Source: Rhabditoides inermis
Taxonomy: Eukaryota; Nematoda; Chromadorea; Rhabditida; Rhabditidae
DNA length: 64,000 nt
Reading direction: 5' to 3'
Assembly: GCA_963966185.1 (NCBI GenBank)
Contig: CAWZYM010000298.1
Coordinates: forward strand, 1-64,000
Part shown: positions 19,729 to 30,719 of the stretch, piece by piece
How positions within the stretch are numbered: the first letter of the stretch is position 1
Layout: each line of letters starts with the position of its first letter
Notes under the pieces: generated by a model
What the model saw: the letters and a program-made list of their open reading frames with translations, nothing else
The model's database searches: none
What the model was told of the DNA's origin: nothing
Program-made: the position numbers and the translations under genes

Positions 19729-21856
19729 ATGAAGACTCTTTTTCTACTAGCGGTGACAGCGGTAGCCGTTGCGACGAAAGTAAGTTGAAGGAGCCTACAT
19801 ATTTTGTAACTGTCTGAGCCTTTCTGTATAGCCCCCAGACAACTTCGATATCGTTTTTAGTGTGTTAACCACTTCACCGAAAAGGATATGATGTTGGAAA
19901 CATACGTGAACTGCCTCGAGAATCCTGTTAACTTCCGAGCACCGCCCCTCACGGAGAGCCAACCCATACGGTAAGATTCAGAAAATCAGTTAGTGCAAAA
20001 CATGCGAGCAAATATAGCAATAAAATTGTCTCAGGAAGAAAAGAACGATGGCCGTGTGGGTGGAGGGAAGTTTCAACTGGCACCGGTGGAAGGACGGAAT
20101 AGTGCCATACAATATTACCTGCGACTTCAACACATGCCAAAGAGCGCACATATATCAAGCGATGCAACGGTACTCACAATCAATACGTGTTGTCAAGACG
20201 CATACCATACGCATTCAGATTCAACGAGACGTGCATACAATTCGTTCCCGCGAAAGACAACCATGGCTATGATGTTGTGATGCAAATAGTGATGAACGAT
20301 ACCTACTTTGGTCCAAATGTGAGAGGAGAGTATTCATACATCACCGACCATCTCACGCTCCACTCCACGAGATCATTCACCAACCTCTTCACGGTGATGC
20401 ACGAACTGTATCACGGTCTAGGCTTCAGTCACGAGTTTGAGAGGTGAAAGAATCATAGGAAACTAATATGTATGAAGCAACCGAGATTCAGGAGCGATCG
20501 CGTGGAGAATCCGAAGAGGCCGTATGGGCATCTCACTACTCGGAGTCCATACGGTCAACACGCGCTGCTTACGTTCGGTATGTGCGTGTGATCGTATGGT
20601 ATATATCAGAAAAGTTTAGGTCCGTTCGATCCTCAATCTATCTCTATGTATACTGGAGCGGGTTTCAAGAGTGATGAGGACAGGCCAGTGCTGTCTGAAT
20701 CTGATGTCTGGAGAATCAACAAATACTACAAGTGTAATCACACTATCACCGGACTACCTATAAAGGTATGGGAAATGTGAGTCAATGTCTGAGGAATGGG
20801 AAATTCAGCTCTCCCCTGTGCAACCGGAAGTGTGGGTTACTCGAGAAGTTCCCACGTTCTCGACGAAAGCTCCGAACAAGAGTACTGTCACGACATCATC
20901 CACAACGACGACCAAAGCTCCACCTACAACGACAACTAAGGCTGCACCCACCACCACCACCTCTTCGATCACGACCACCACATCTGCTACTACGAGAGCA
21001 ACGACGACAGATGCATCCGATCCATGCAGCATGGCTCATTTGGCTGGCAAGGAACTGAACCATGTATACATTCACGGATACAATCGGTTCACAAAAACGG
21101 TTGGCCAAGCAATCCATTTTCATGGCTAACCTCGCTTATTACAGGTTGTAGACCAACATGTATATATAGAAGACAAAGATGACGTATCGATCGATATCGA
21201 CATTTTCGGAAAGTGAGTACTCGGGATTTCACTGATATATTATACAACCAACATTGCTTAGAATGTTCAACATCCCTGCGAAATACAATCAGAAATCGTG
21301 TGCCACATATGAATACTCAAATGGAGAACTGAGAAAGACTTTGGATAGACATGCTTCAAAATGTGACACTGTCTTCCGATTTTTTGAAATCCCAACAATC
21401 ATTTGTCTCAACGTAGAGGAACCGAAAAGAACAACTGTATCAGTACCTGGAAAGGTAGTTGGAAAATGTAGGCCGGATGGTGTCAATGTGGCGGCCACTT
21501 ACGATTCGCCATTAATCGATACAACAACTAAAAAGGCAAGCAAAGTTTTAAACAGCTTTTATAAACTATTTATTTAGATTCTGGTGAGTTCCGGAGCTAG
21601 TGGAGGAGTGAAAGACTATATTCGATTATACTTTGATATGAAGTAGGTTTTTTTCAAGTGTACACGTCTTTCATAAGAGTATTACAGGAAACAATACGTG
21701 AGATATGCACCAGGAGCTTGTACAACATACAAGTATTCTCCGTCTGAAAATTCGATCGAGAAAATCCTGGATGTGAATTCGGAAAACTGTGATGCGGTGA
21801 TCACAGTTGAGAAAACGTCGCTTCTACCAGAGACTATGTGCATTCAAATTGCATAG
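19729..21856 (+). CDS. Secreted astacin-family zinc metalloprotease, left-arm copy
   Basis: Eleven exons, 539 codons by my splicing: 19729-19779, 19861-19970, 20035-20169, 20219-20443, 20492-20577, 20620-20765, 20809-21099, 21145-21212, 21262-21535, 21578-21642, 21688-21856. It begins with a signal peptide (MKTLFLLAVTAVAVATK), a short propeptide and a basic cleavage site RKKR before the catalytic domain (FNWHRWKDGIVPYN). HELYHGLGFSHEFER is the zinc-binding and catalytic signature (three His, one Glu). The Met-turn reads SISMYTG rather than the usual SIMHY, so activity needs care. A Thr-rich, probably O-glycosylated stalk follows (exon 7), then about 190 residues with two similar Cys-containing units; no EGF or CUB domain is seen. 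Intron 9 has a GC donor (AAG/gcaag). A TATA-like site lies about 45 bp upstream. Confidence 0.88.
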
Positions 21857-22033
21857 ATTCGCATGTTAAGACGTACATATTACTCAATCATACGCTGTAA
21901 TAGATATGATGACATGATAAATTCATTTTTAAACTGCTTTTAATATAATTAAGTATAATTCCCCATATAATTACCATATACCACATCGTACGATCTTGGG
22001 ACAAAAAACTGGCCGATTTCAGGTAGTGGTCCC
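21857..22033. other. Astacin 3' flank
   Basis: AT-rich sequence after the stop codon. ATAAATTC near 21,917 could serve for polyadenylation. No gene is seen. Confidence 0.4.
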
Positions 22034-22419
22034 TTAAAGTGACAATTTCACCTTAAAATGATATTTTACTGATGAAAAGTTAATGGAAACATCAAATAAC
22101 ATCTAATAAGCCTGAAAACTAGATCTTTTTCATGATTTTATTTTTTGCCTCAAAAACAGTTGATTTTGAATGCTTTGTGAGTAAAAAGTGAGGTTACATC
22201 ACAGTTGAGTGTCTAAAACGTCTTGAATGACGGGAATTTCAAAACAAAATTTTGAGACGAAATTCCGTTTCTAGCATAAACTTAAGTCGTAGAAGCCGAT
22301 AAACACATCCCTATGTGATACGCATCTTGAGTTCAATAGTTATAGCCAGACTTTGTAAAGCGCGCCAATTCAAAATTCAAAATTTTTCCGATTGCGGATC
22401 AATAAAATTGTCTCTTTAA
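22034..22419. mobile_element. 386-bp TTAA-ended inverted-repeat element, left-arm copy
   Basis: The ends are TTAAAGTGACAATTTCAC and the near reverse complement AAAATTGTCTCTTTAA, so TTAA bounds both sides. A diverged relative with the same ends occurs at 56268-56656, outside the palindrome, showing that it is a dispersed family. No coding capacity. TTAA targets are typical of piggyBac transposons, but the bases could also be part of the repeat itself. Confidence 0.8.
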
Positions 22420-22990
22420 CTGACCAAATTTTCATAACGGAACAAAACCACTGATACCAGCTTATTGAGCACCCTTGATAACCCTCTTAAGCACACACTC
22501 ACTCAGCTCCTAGTCCGCGAAACGTGTGATATAATATATTCGCAAGTCGCAACGGAGTAGCGGATACTGCCGTGCACGAACTGTGCAGCAGACGCGTGTG
22601 ATATTCTTCCGAGAAGTGCTCAGTTGAGCTCAAAAACATCAAAAAGTGTCCTACTAGACGTCATTTTCTCATTGTCCGGTTCATGGACTGACTGAGAAAA
22701 TTGCCGTTCCATGAAAATGATCCCATGTTACAGGGTAACGTGAAGTCGAGAACACGTTCGAAGTTGTATGAACCAGTTCGAACACGATCGAACGCGATAG
22801 AACGGTCCAGTTGTTATAGTACGCATCCATAAGAATAAGCTGCAAAGTGTGTATGTATTCATAAAACCATATTAGAACCTCATTCACACGTGTTGAGACA
22901 CGTTCAATTCATCTTCCCGCAGCTTGAGTGAAAAGTAGGTCACTCACTGTTGCCTCTGCGCGTCCTCTCACTGTCTGACAATAACAACCT
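22420..22990. other. Intergenic sequence between TTAA element and GA cassette
   Basis: No convincing gene. Around 22,740-22,810 several GTTCGAA/ATCGAAC-like motifs cluster (CACGTTCGAAG, AGTTCGAACACGATCGAACG). The mirror copy is about 26,616-27,186. Confidence 0.4.
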
Positions 22991-25983
22991 CGTTTCCAGT
23001 CACGCTAGCTGATAGCTAGCCCTCTGCTGGCGGGCGAGCGCGAGAGCACGCGAGAGAGCACGCTGTTTGGAGAGAGACAGATGTACTTTGGTGGCTGCGA
23101 TCAGTAGGAATTAGATAAGGGGAGAGAGAACGAGAGAACGAGAGAACGAGAGAACGAGAGAACGAGAGAACGAGAGAACGAGAGAACGAGAGAACGAGAA
23201 AAAGATATAACGATATAACGAGAGAAAAAAGAGAAAGGGAGGAGGAGGGAAGGAGGGAAGGAGAGAAGAAGAGAAGGGGAGAACAAAAGAAAGAGAGAAC
23301 GAGAGAACGAGAGAACGAGAGAACGAGAGAACGAGAGAACGAGAGAAAGAGAAAAGGAGAGGAGGGAAGGAGGGAAGGAGGGAAGGAGAGAAGAAGATAA
23401 GGAGAGACCGAGAGAACGAGAGAACTAGAGAACGAGAGAAGGATAGAAAGAGAGAACGAGAGAACTAGAGAAAGAGAGAAAGAGAGAAAGAGAGAAAGAG
23501 GGAACGAGAGAACGAGAGAAAGAGAAAACGAGAGAAAGAGAGAACGATATAACGAGAGAGCTAGAGAACGTGAGAAAGAGAGAAAGGGAGAAGGAGGAAA
23601 GGAGGGAAGGAGGGAAGAAGAGAAGGAGAGAACAAAAGAAAGAGAGAACGAGTGAACGAGAGAAAGAGAAAAAGAGAGGAGGGAAGGAGGGAAGGAGAGA
23701 CGGAGAGAACGAGAGAACGAGAGAACGAGAAAAGGATAGAAAGAGAGAACGAGAGAACGAGAGAACGAGAGAACGAGAGAACGAGAGAGCTAGAAAACAA
23801 GAGAAAGAGAGAAAGGGAGAAAGAGGGAAGAAGAGATGGAGAGAAGAAGAGAAGGAGAGAACGAGAGAACGAGAGAAGGATAGAAAGAGAGAAGGATAGA
23901 AAGAGAGAACGAGAGAACTAGAGAACGAAAGAAAGAGATAAAGAGATAAAAAGAGAACGAGAGAAAGCGAGAACGATATAACGAGAGAACTAGAGAACGA
24001 GAGAAAGAGAGAATGGGAGGAGGAGGGAAGGAGGGAAGGAGAGAAAGAGAGAACGAGAGAACGAGAGAACGAGAAAACGAGAAAACGAGAAAACGAGAGA
24101 TAGAGAGAACGATATAACGAGAGAGCTAGAGAACGAGAGAAAGAGAGAAAGGGAGAAGGATGGAAGGAGAGAAAGAGAGAAGGAGGGAATGAGGGAAGGA
24201 GGAAGGAGAGAAGGAGAGAAAGAGAGAACGAGAGAAAGAGAGACCGAGAGAACGAGAGAACGAGAGAAAGAGAGAACGATATAACGAGAGAAATAGAGAA
24301 CGAGAGAAAGAGAGAAAGAGAGAAGGAGGGAACGAGAGAACGAGAGAATGATAGAAAGAGAGAACGAGATAAAGTGAGAAAGAGAGAACGAGAAAATGAG
24401 AGAAAGAGAGAACAAGAAAAAGAGAGAACAAGAGAACGAGAGAACGAGAGAAGGATAGAAAGAGAGAACGAGAGAACTAGAGAAAGAGGGAACGAGAGAA
24501 CGAGAGAAAGAGAAAACGAGAGAAAGAGAGAACGATATAACGAGAGAGCTAGAGAACGTGAGAAAGAGAGAAAGGGAGAAGGAGGAAAGGAGGGAAGGAG
24601 GGAAGAAGAGAAGGAGAGAACAAAAGAAAGAGAGAACGAGTGAACGAGAGAAAGAGAAAAAGAGAGGAGGGAAGGAGGGAAGGAGAGACGGAGAGAACGA
24701 GAGAACGAGAGAACGAGAAAAGGATAGAAAGAGAGAACGAGAGAACGAGAGAACGAGAGAACGAGAGAACGAGAGAGCTAGAAAACGAGAGAAAGAGAGA
24801 AAGGGAGAAAGAGGGAAGAAGAGATGGAGAGAAGAAGAGAAGGAGAGAACGAGAGAACGAGAGAAGGATAGAAAGAGAGAAGGATAGAAAGAGAGAACGA
24901 GAGAACTAGAGAACGAAAGAAAGAGATAAAGAGATAAAAAGAGAACGAGAGAAAGCGAGAACGATATAACGAGAGAACTAGAGAACGAGAGAAAGAGAGA
25001 ATGGGAGGAGGAGGGAAGGAGGGAAGGAGAGAAAGAGAGAACGAGAGAACGAGAGAACGAGAAAACGAGAAAACGAGAAAACGAGAGATAGAGAGAACGA
25101 TATAACGAGAGAGCTAGAGAACGAGAGAAAGAGAGAAAGGGAGAAGGATGGAAGGAGAGAAAGAGAGAAGGAGGGAATGAGGGAAGGAGGAAGGAGAGAA
25201 GGAGAGAAAGAGAGAACGAGAGAAAGAGAGACCGAGAGAACGAGAGAACGAGAGAAAGAGAGAACGATATAACGAGAGAAATAGAGAACGAGAGAAAGAG
25301 AGAAAGAGAGAAGGAGGGAACGAGAGAACGAGAGAATGATAGAAAGAGAGAACGAGATAAAGTGAGAAAGAGAGAACGAGAAAATGAGAGAAAGAGAGAA
25401 CAAGAAAAAGAGAGAACAAGAGAACGAGAGAACGAGAGAACGAGAGAACGAGAGAAAGAGAGAAAGAGAGAAAGAGAGAAAGGGAGAAAGAGAGAACGAG
25501 AGAACGAGAGAACGAGAGAACTAGAGAACGAGAGAACTAGAGAACGATAGAAAGAGAGAACGAGAGAACGAGAGAAAGAGAGAAGGAGGAAAGGAGGGAA
25601 GGAGGGAAGGAGAGGAGGAGAGAAGGAGAGAAGGAGAGAAGGAGGGAAGGAAGGAAAGGAGAGAAGGAGAGGAGGAGAGAAGGAGAGAAGGAGAGAAGGA
25701 AGGAAGGAAGGAAGGGAAGGAGAGAACGAGAGAACGAGAAAATATCGAATAAATTTGAAATGAAAAGGATGAAATAATGAGAGAAGAACATGTTACATGT
25801 ATGAAGACGAGAGAGAAAATTTCTATGAAATTCAACAAAAGGACATATATTATCTTTTAAAAGTACTTCCGTAAAAAGTGTTGTTTGTGTTAACCTGATT
25901 CAAGAAAAGCGCATGCATATATTATTAATTTTTGAAAAATCAATGCGTAAACACCTGAACATGAAAACTAACACAAACTTCTT
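22991..25983. repeat. GA-array cassette at the palindrome axis
   Basis: It has three parts: a non-repetitive 5' flank (GTTTCCAGTCACGCTAGCTG to AGTAGGAATTAGA, 22,991-23,117), a long purine array built from GAGAGAAC, GAGAGAAA and GGAGGGAA units (23,118-25,735), and a non-repetitive 3' flank (AATATCGAATAAATTTG to CTAACACAAACTT, 25,738-25,980). The same three parts in the same order form 58578-62217, so this is a dispersed unit rather than a local satellite. The left part, to about 23,622, belongs to the left arm; the right arm resumes at about 25,983. Confidence 0.85.
23430..25420. repeat. Tandem duplication of 988 bp inside the GA array
   Basis: Sequence from about 23,500-24,430 recurs 988 bp downstream (about 24,490-25,420) with few changes. 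Landmarks such as the GAGAGAGCTAGAGAACGTGAG segment and the blocks at 23,990 and 24,978 keep this spacing exactly. Confidence 0.9.
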
Positions 25984-26615
25984 CCCTCCTTCCCTCCTTT
26001 CCTCCTTCTCCCTTTCTCTCTTTCTCACGTTCTCTAGCTCTCTCGTTATATCGTTCTCTCTTTCTCTCGTTTTCTCTTTCTCTCGTTCTCTCGTTCCCTC
26101 TTTCTCTCTTTCTCTCTTTCTCTCTTTCTCTAGTTCTCTCGTTCTCTCTTTCTATCCTTCTCTCGTTCTCTAGTTCTCTCGTTCTCTCGGTCTCTCCTTA
26201 TCTTCTTCTCTCCTTCCCTCCTTCCCTCCTTCCCTCCTCTCCTTTTCTCTTTCTCTCGTTCTCTCGTTCTCTCGTTCTCTCGTTCTCTCGTTCTCTCGTT
26301 CTCTCGTTCTCTCTTTCTTTTGTTCTCCCCTTCTCTTCTTCTCTCCTTCCCTCCTTCCCTCCTCCTCCCTTTCTCTTTTTTCTCTCGTTATATCGTTATA
26401 TCTTTTTCTCGTTCTCTCGTTCTCTCGTTCTCTCGTTCTCTCGTTCTCTCGTTCTCTCGTTCTCTCGTTCTCTCGTTCTCTCTCCCCTTATCTAATTCCT
26501 ACTGATCGCAGCCACCAAAGTACATCTGTCTCTCTCCAAACAGCGTGCTCTCTCGCGTGCTCTCGCGCTCGCCCGCCAGCAGAGGGCTAGCTATCAGCTA
26601 GCGTGACTGGAAACG
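25984..26615. repeat. Right-arm GA array and cassette 5' flank (inverted)
   Basis: TC-rich sequence mirrors 22,991-23,622. It ends in the inverted copy of the cassette 5' flank (about 26,489-26,615). The cassette is therefore present as a 5' flank plus short array in inverted orientation facing the complete copy. Confidence 0.9.
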
Positions 26616-27186
26616 AGGTTGTTATTGTCAGACAGTGAGAGGACGCGCAGAGGCAACAGTGAGTGACCTACTTTTCACTCAAGCTGCGGGAAGATGAATT
26701 GAACGTGTCTCAACACGTGTGAATGAGGTTCTAATATGGTTTTATGAATACATACACACTTTGCAGCTTATTCTTATGGATGCGTACTATAACAACTGGA
26801 CCGTTCTATCGCGTTCGATCGTGTTCGAACTGGTTCATACAACTTCGAACGTGTTCTCGACTTCACGTTACCCTGTAACATGGGATCATTTTCATGGAAC
26901 GGCAATTTTCTCAGTCAGTCCATGAACCGGACAATGAGAAAATGACGTCTAGTAGGACACTTTTTGATGTTTTTGAGCTCAACTGAGCACTTCTCGGAAG
27001 AATATCACACGCGTCTGCTGCACAGTTCGTGCACGGCAGTATCCGCTACTCCGTTGCGACTTGCGAATATATTATATCACACGTTTCGCGGACTAGGAGC
27101 TGAGTGAGTGTGTGCTTAAGAGGGTTATCAAGGGTGCTCAATAAGCTGGTATCAGTGGTTTTGTTCCGTTATGAAAATTTGGTCAG

Positions 27187-27572
27187 TTAAAGAGACAATT
27201 TTATTGATCCGCAATCGGAAAAATTTTGAATTTTGAATTGGCGCGCTTTACAAAGTCTGGCTATAACTATTGAACTCAAGATGCGTATCACATAGGGATG
27301 TGTTTATCGGCTTCTACGACTTAAGTTTATGCTAGAAACGGAATTTCGTCTCAAAATTTTGTTTTGAAATTCCCGTCATTCAAGACGTTTTAGACACTCA
27401 ACTGTGATGTAACCTCACTTTTTACTCACAAAGCATTCAAAATCAACTGTTTTTGAGGCAAAAAATAAAATCATGAAAAAGATCTAGTTTTCAGGCTTAT
27501 TAGATGTTATTTGATGTTTCCATTAACTTTTCATCAGTAAAATATCATTTTAAGGTGAAATTGTCACTTTAA
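27187..27572. mobile_element. TTAA-ended inverted-repeat element, right-arm copy
   Basis: Mirror image of the element at 22034-22419, with the same ends and length. It lies downstream of the right-arm astacin gene. Confidence 0.8.
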
Positions 27573-27749
27573 GGGACCACTACCTGAAATCGGCCAGTTT
27601 TTTGTCCCAAGATCGTACGATGTGGTATATGGTAATTATATGGGGAATTATACTTAATTATATTAAAAGCAGTTTAAAAATGAATTTATCATGTCATCAT
27701 ATCTATTACAGCGTATGATTGAGTAATATGTACGTCTTAACATGCGAAT

Positions 27750-29877
27750 CTATGCAATTTGAATGCACATAGTCTCTGGTAGAAGCGACGTTTTCTCAAC
27801 TGTGATCACCGCATCACAGTTTTCCGAATTCACATCCAGGATTTTCTCGATCGAATTTTCAGACGGAGAATACTTGTATGTTGTACAAGCTCCTGGTGCA
27901 TATCTCACGTATTGTTTCCTGTAATACTCTTATGAAAGACGTGTACACTTGAAAAAAACCTACTTCATATCAAAGTATAATCGAATATAGTCTTTCACTC
28001 CTCCACTAGCTCCGGAACTCACCAGAACCTATATAAATAGTTTATAAAAGCTGTTTAAAACTTTGCTTGCCTTTTTAGTTGTTGTATCGATTAATGGCGA
28101 ATCGTAAGTGGCCGCCACATTGACACCATCCGGCCTACATTTTCCAACTACCTTTCCAGGTACTGATACAGTTGTTCTTTTCGGTTCCTCTACGTTGAGA
28201 CAAATGATTGTTGGGATTTCAAAAAATCGGAAGACAGTGTCACATTTTGAAGCATGTCTATCCAAAGTCTTTCTCAGTTCTCCATTTGAGTATTCATATG
28301 TGGCACACGATTTCTGATTGTATTTCGCAGGGATGTTGAACATTCTAAGCAATGTTGGTTGTATAATATATCAGTGAAATCCCGAGTACTCACTTTCCGA
28401 AAATGTCGATATCGATCGATACGTCATCTTTGTCTTCTATATATACATGTTGGTCTACAACCTGTAATAAGCGAGGTTAGCCATGAAAATGGATTGCTTG
28501 GCCAACCGTTTTTGTGAACCGATTGTATCCGTGAATGTATACATGGTTCAGTTCCTTGCCAGCCAAATGAGCCATGCTGCATGGATCGGATGCATCTGTC
28601 GTCGTTGCTCTCGTAGTAGCAGATGTGGTGGTCGTGATCGAAGAGGTGGTGGTGGTGGGTGCAGCCTTAGTTGTCGTTGTAGGTGGAGCTTTGGTCGTCG
28701 TTGTGGATGATGTCGTGACAGTACTCTTGTTCGGAGCTTTCGTCGAGAACGTGGGAACTTCTCGAGTAACCCACACTTCCGGTTGCACAGGGGAGAGCTG
28801 AATTTCCCATTCCTCAGACATTGACTCACATTTCCCATACCTTTATAGGTAGTCCGGTGATAGTGTGATTACACTTGTAGTATTTGTTGATTCTCCAGAC
28901 ATCAGATTCAGACAGCACTGGCCTGTCCTCATCACTCTTGAAACCCGCTCCAGTATACATAGAGATAGATTGAGGATCGAACGGACCTAAACTTTTCTGA
29001 TATATACCATACGATCACACGCACATACCGAACGTAAGCAGCGCGTGTTGACCGTATGGACTCCGAGTAGTGAGATGCCCATACGGCCTCTTCGGATTCT
29101 CCACGCGATCGCTCCTGAATCTCGGTTGCTTCATACATATTAGTTTCCTATGATTCTTTCACCTCTCAAACTCGTGACTGAAGCCTAGACCGTGATACAG
29201 TTCGTGCATCACCGTGAAGAGGTTGGTGAATGATCTCGTGGAGTGGAGCGTGAGATGGTCGGTGATGTATGAATACTCTCCTCTCACATTTGGACCAAAG
29301 TAGGTATCGTTCATCACTATTTGCATCACAACATCATAGCCATGGTTGTCTTTCGCGGGAACGAATTGTATGCACGTCTCGTTGAATCTGAATGCGTATG
29401 GTATGCGTCTTGACAACACGTATTGATTGTGAGTACCGTTGCATCGCTTGATATATGTGCGCTCTTTGGCATGTGTTGAAGTCGCAGGTAATATTGTATG
29501 GCACTATTCCGTCCTTCCACCGGTGCCAGTTGAAACTTCCCTCCACCCACACGGCCATCGTTCTTTTCTTCCTGAGACAATTTTATTGCTATATTTGCTC
29601 GCATGTTTTGCACTAACTGATTTTCTGAATCTTACCGTATGGGTTGGCTCTCCGTGAGGGGCGGTGCTCGGAAGTTAACAGGATTCTCGAGGCAGTTCAC
29701 GTATGTTTCCAACATCATATCCTTTTCGGTGAAGTGGTTAACACACTAAAAACGATATCGAAGTTGTCTGGGGGCTATACAGAAAGGCTCAGACAGTTAC
29801 AAAATATGTAGGCTCCTTCAACTTACTTTCGTCGCAACGGCTACCGCTGTCACCGCTAGTAGAAAAAGAGTCTTCAT
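27750..29877 (-). CDS. Secreted astacin-family zinc metalloprotease, right-arm copy
   Basis: Mirror of the gene at 19729-21856, with the same 11-exon structure, signal peptide, HELYHGLGFSHEFER motif, Thr-rich stalk and two-unit C-terminal region. Long stretches encode identical protein. One visible difference is at the acceptor of the GC-AG intron (TATATAG/GTTCTGG here, TATTTAG/ATTCTGG on the left), changing Ile to Val. Both copies keep open frames, so both could be expressed. The two genes converge on the palindrome axis. Confidence 0.86.
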
Positions 29878-29957
29878 AGCTGCTTCCGCCTTCCATGTTT
29901 CCCACTTTCGCAGGCCTCTATTTAAACCCTCCGAACAATGCCTTCCTTCGTCACACC

Positions 29958-29975
29958 CCTGCGGAAGGATCATTA
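29958..29975 (+). other. 18S rRNA 3'-terminal motif, right-arm copy
   Basis: CCTGCGGAAGGATCATTA on the plus strand, the mirror of 19631-19648. The flanks are not recognisable 18S sequence. Confidence 0.55.
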
Positions 29976-30719
29976 AATCAACAGGATTTGAATACTTTCC
30001 GCAATCTCGGAGTTGTTTTGAATAGAGATGGCGGGCGCAGTTTTATTAGCTCCCCGCAAATTTGTCACCTCTATTCAACCGTGGTTTGGGAAATAATTCC
30101 ACCAAGCTATTGTTATGATTTTGCAGAACTTCGAGAATCTATACGTTTTGATTATCGTTCGAAAAAGTCGTTAGTTAGTCTCGAAAATCTATTCTATCAA
30201 CTGACGATATCTGTCAGATCAAATCAAAAATTTTATCTAGGATCTCTATACACATACCAAGGGTTTGGTTCGAGTTCCAATGATTTGATTAGAGATCTGT
30301 AAGAAAAGTATTACAATTACCGTAGAGATGAGAACGATAAAACATAAAACATAAATAGTTTTGACCGAGGTTGGCGAAAGAATGGTTTTTGAAGTTAGCA
30401 CCGATTGTAGTTCAGTGGCCTAGTTTAGCAAGTTCCCATTCCCGAGTGAGAGACGTCTAGACGAACTTCTGCCTATGTCGTCTGTGTTCACCTCTGAATG
30501 CTCTATCGACAATCGATTGACCTGGGAGTGTGAGTCGCGCAATATTGAGTGTTGAGCACGTGTTGGGCACGAAGTCATCGCAATGAGTTTGGCCTACCCC
30601 GTACAAAAAGGACAATCGACATCTTTCCTACTGTAACAAGACGGAATAAAAATTTAGAGTAGTATGTTGATACCTCTGGTTTTGGTAAACGCCATTTTTT
30701 CGGATTCACAAACACAATC

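Noticed and set aside
20805..21123. Val-rich and Arg/Cys-rich minus-strand frames
   Set aside because: They are the reverse of the Thr-codon-rich astacin stalk (ACN repeats), not independent genes.
23101..25838. Long open frames of SLSLSLF/ERERENER type in the GA arrays (also 58,585-62,061, one of 732 codons)
   Set aside because: They are produced by stop-free purine/pyrimidine repeats and occur on both strands and in several frames. No domain, start context or splice support.
23101..26505. Telomere or centromere satellite at the palindrome axis
   Set aside because: Units are heterogeneous purine repeats, no telomeric hexamer is present, and the array has fixed unique flanks shared with another copy.
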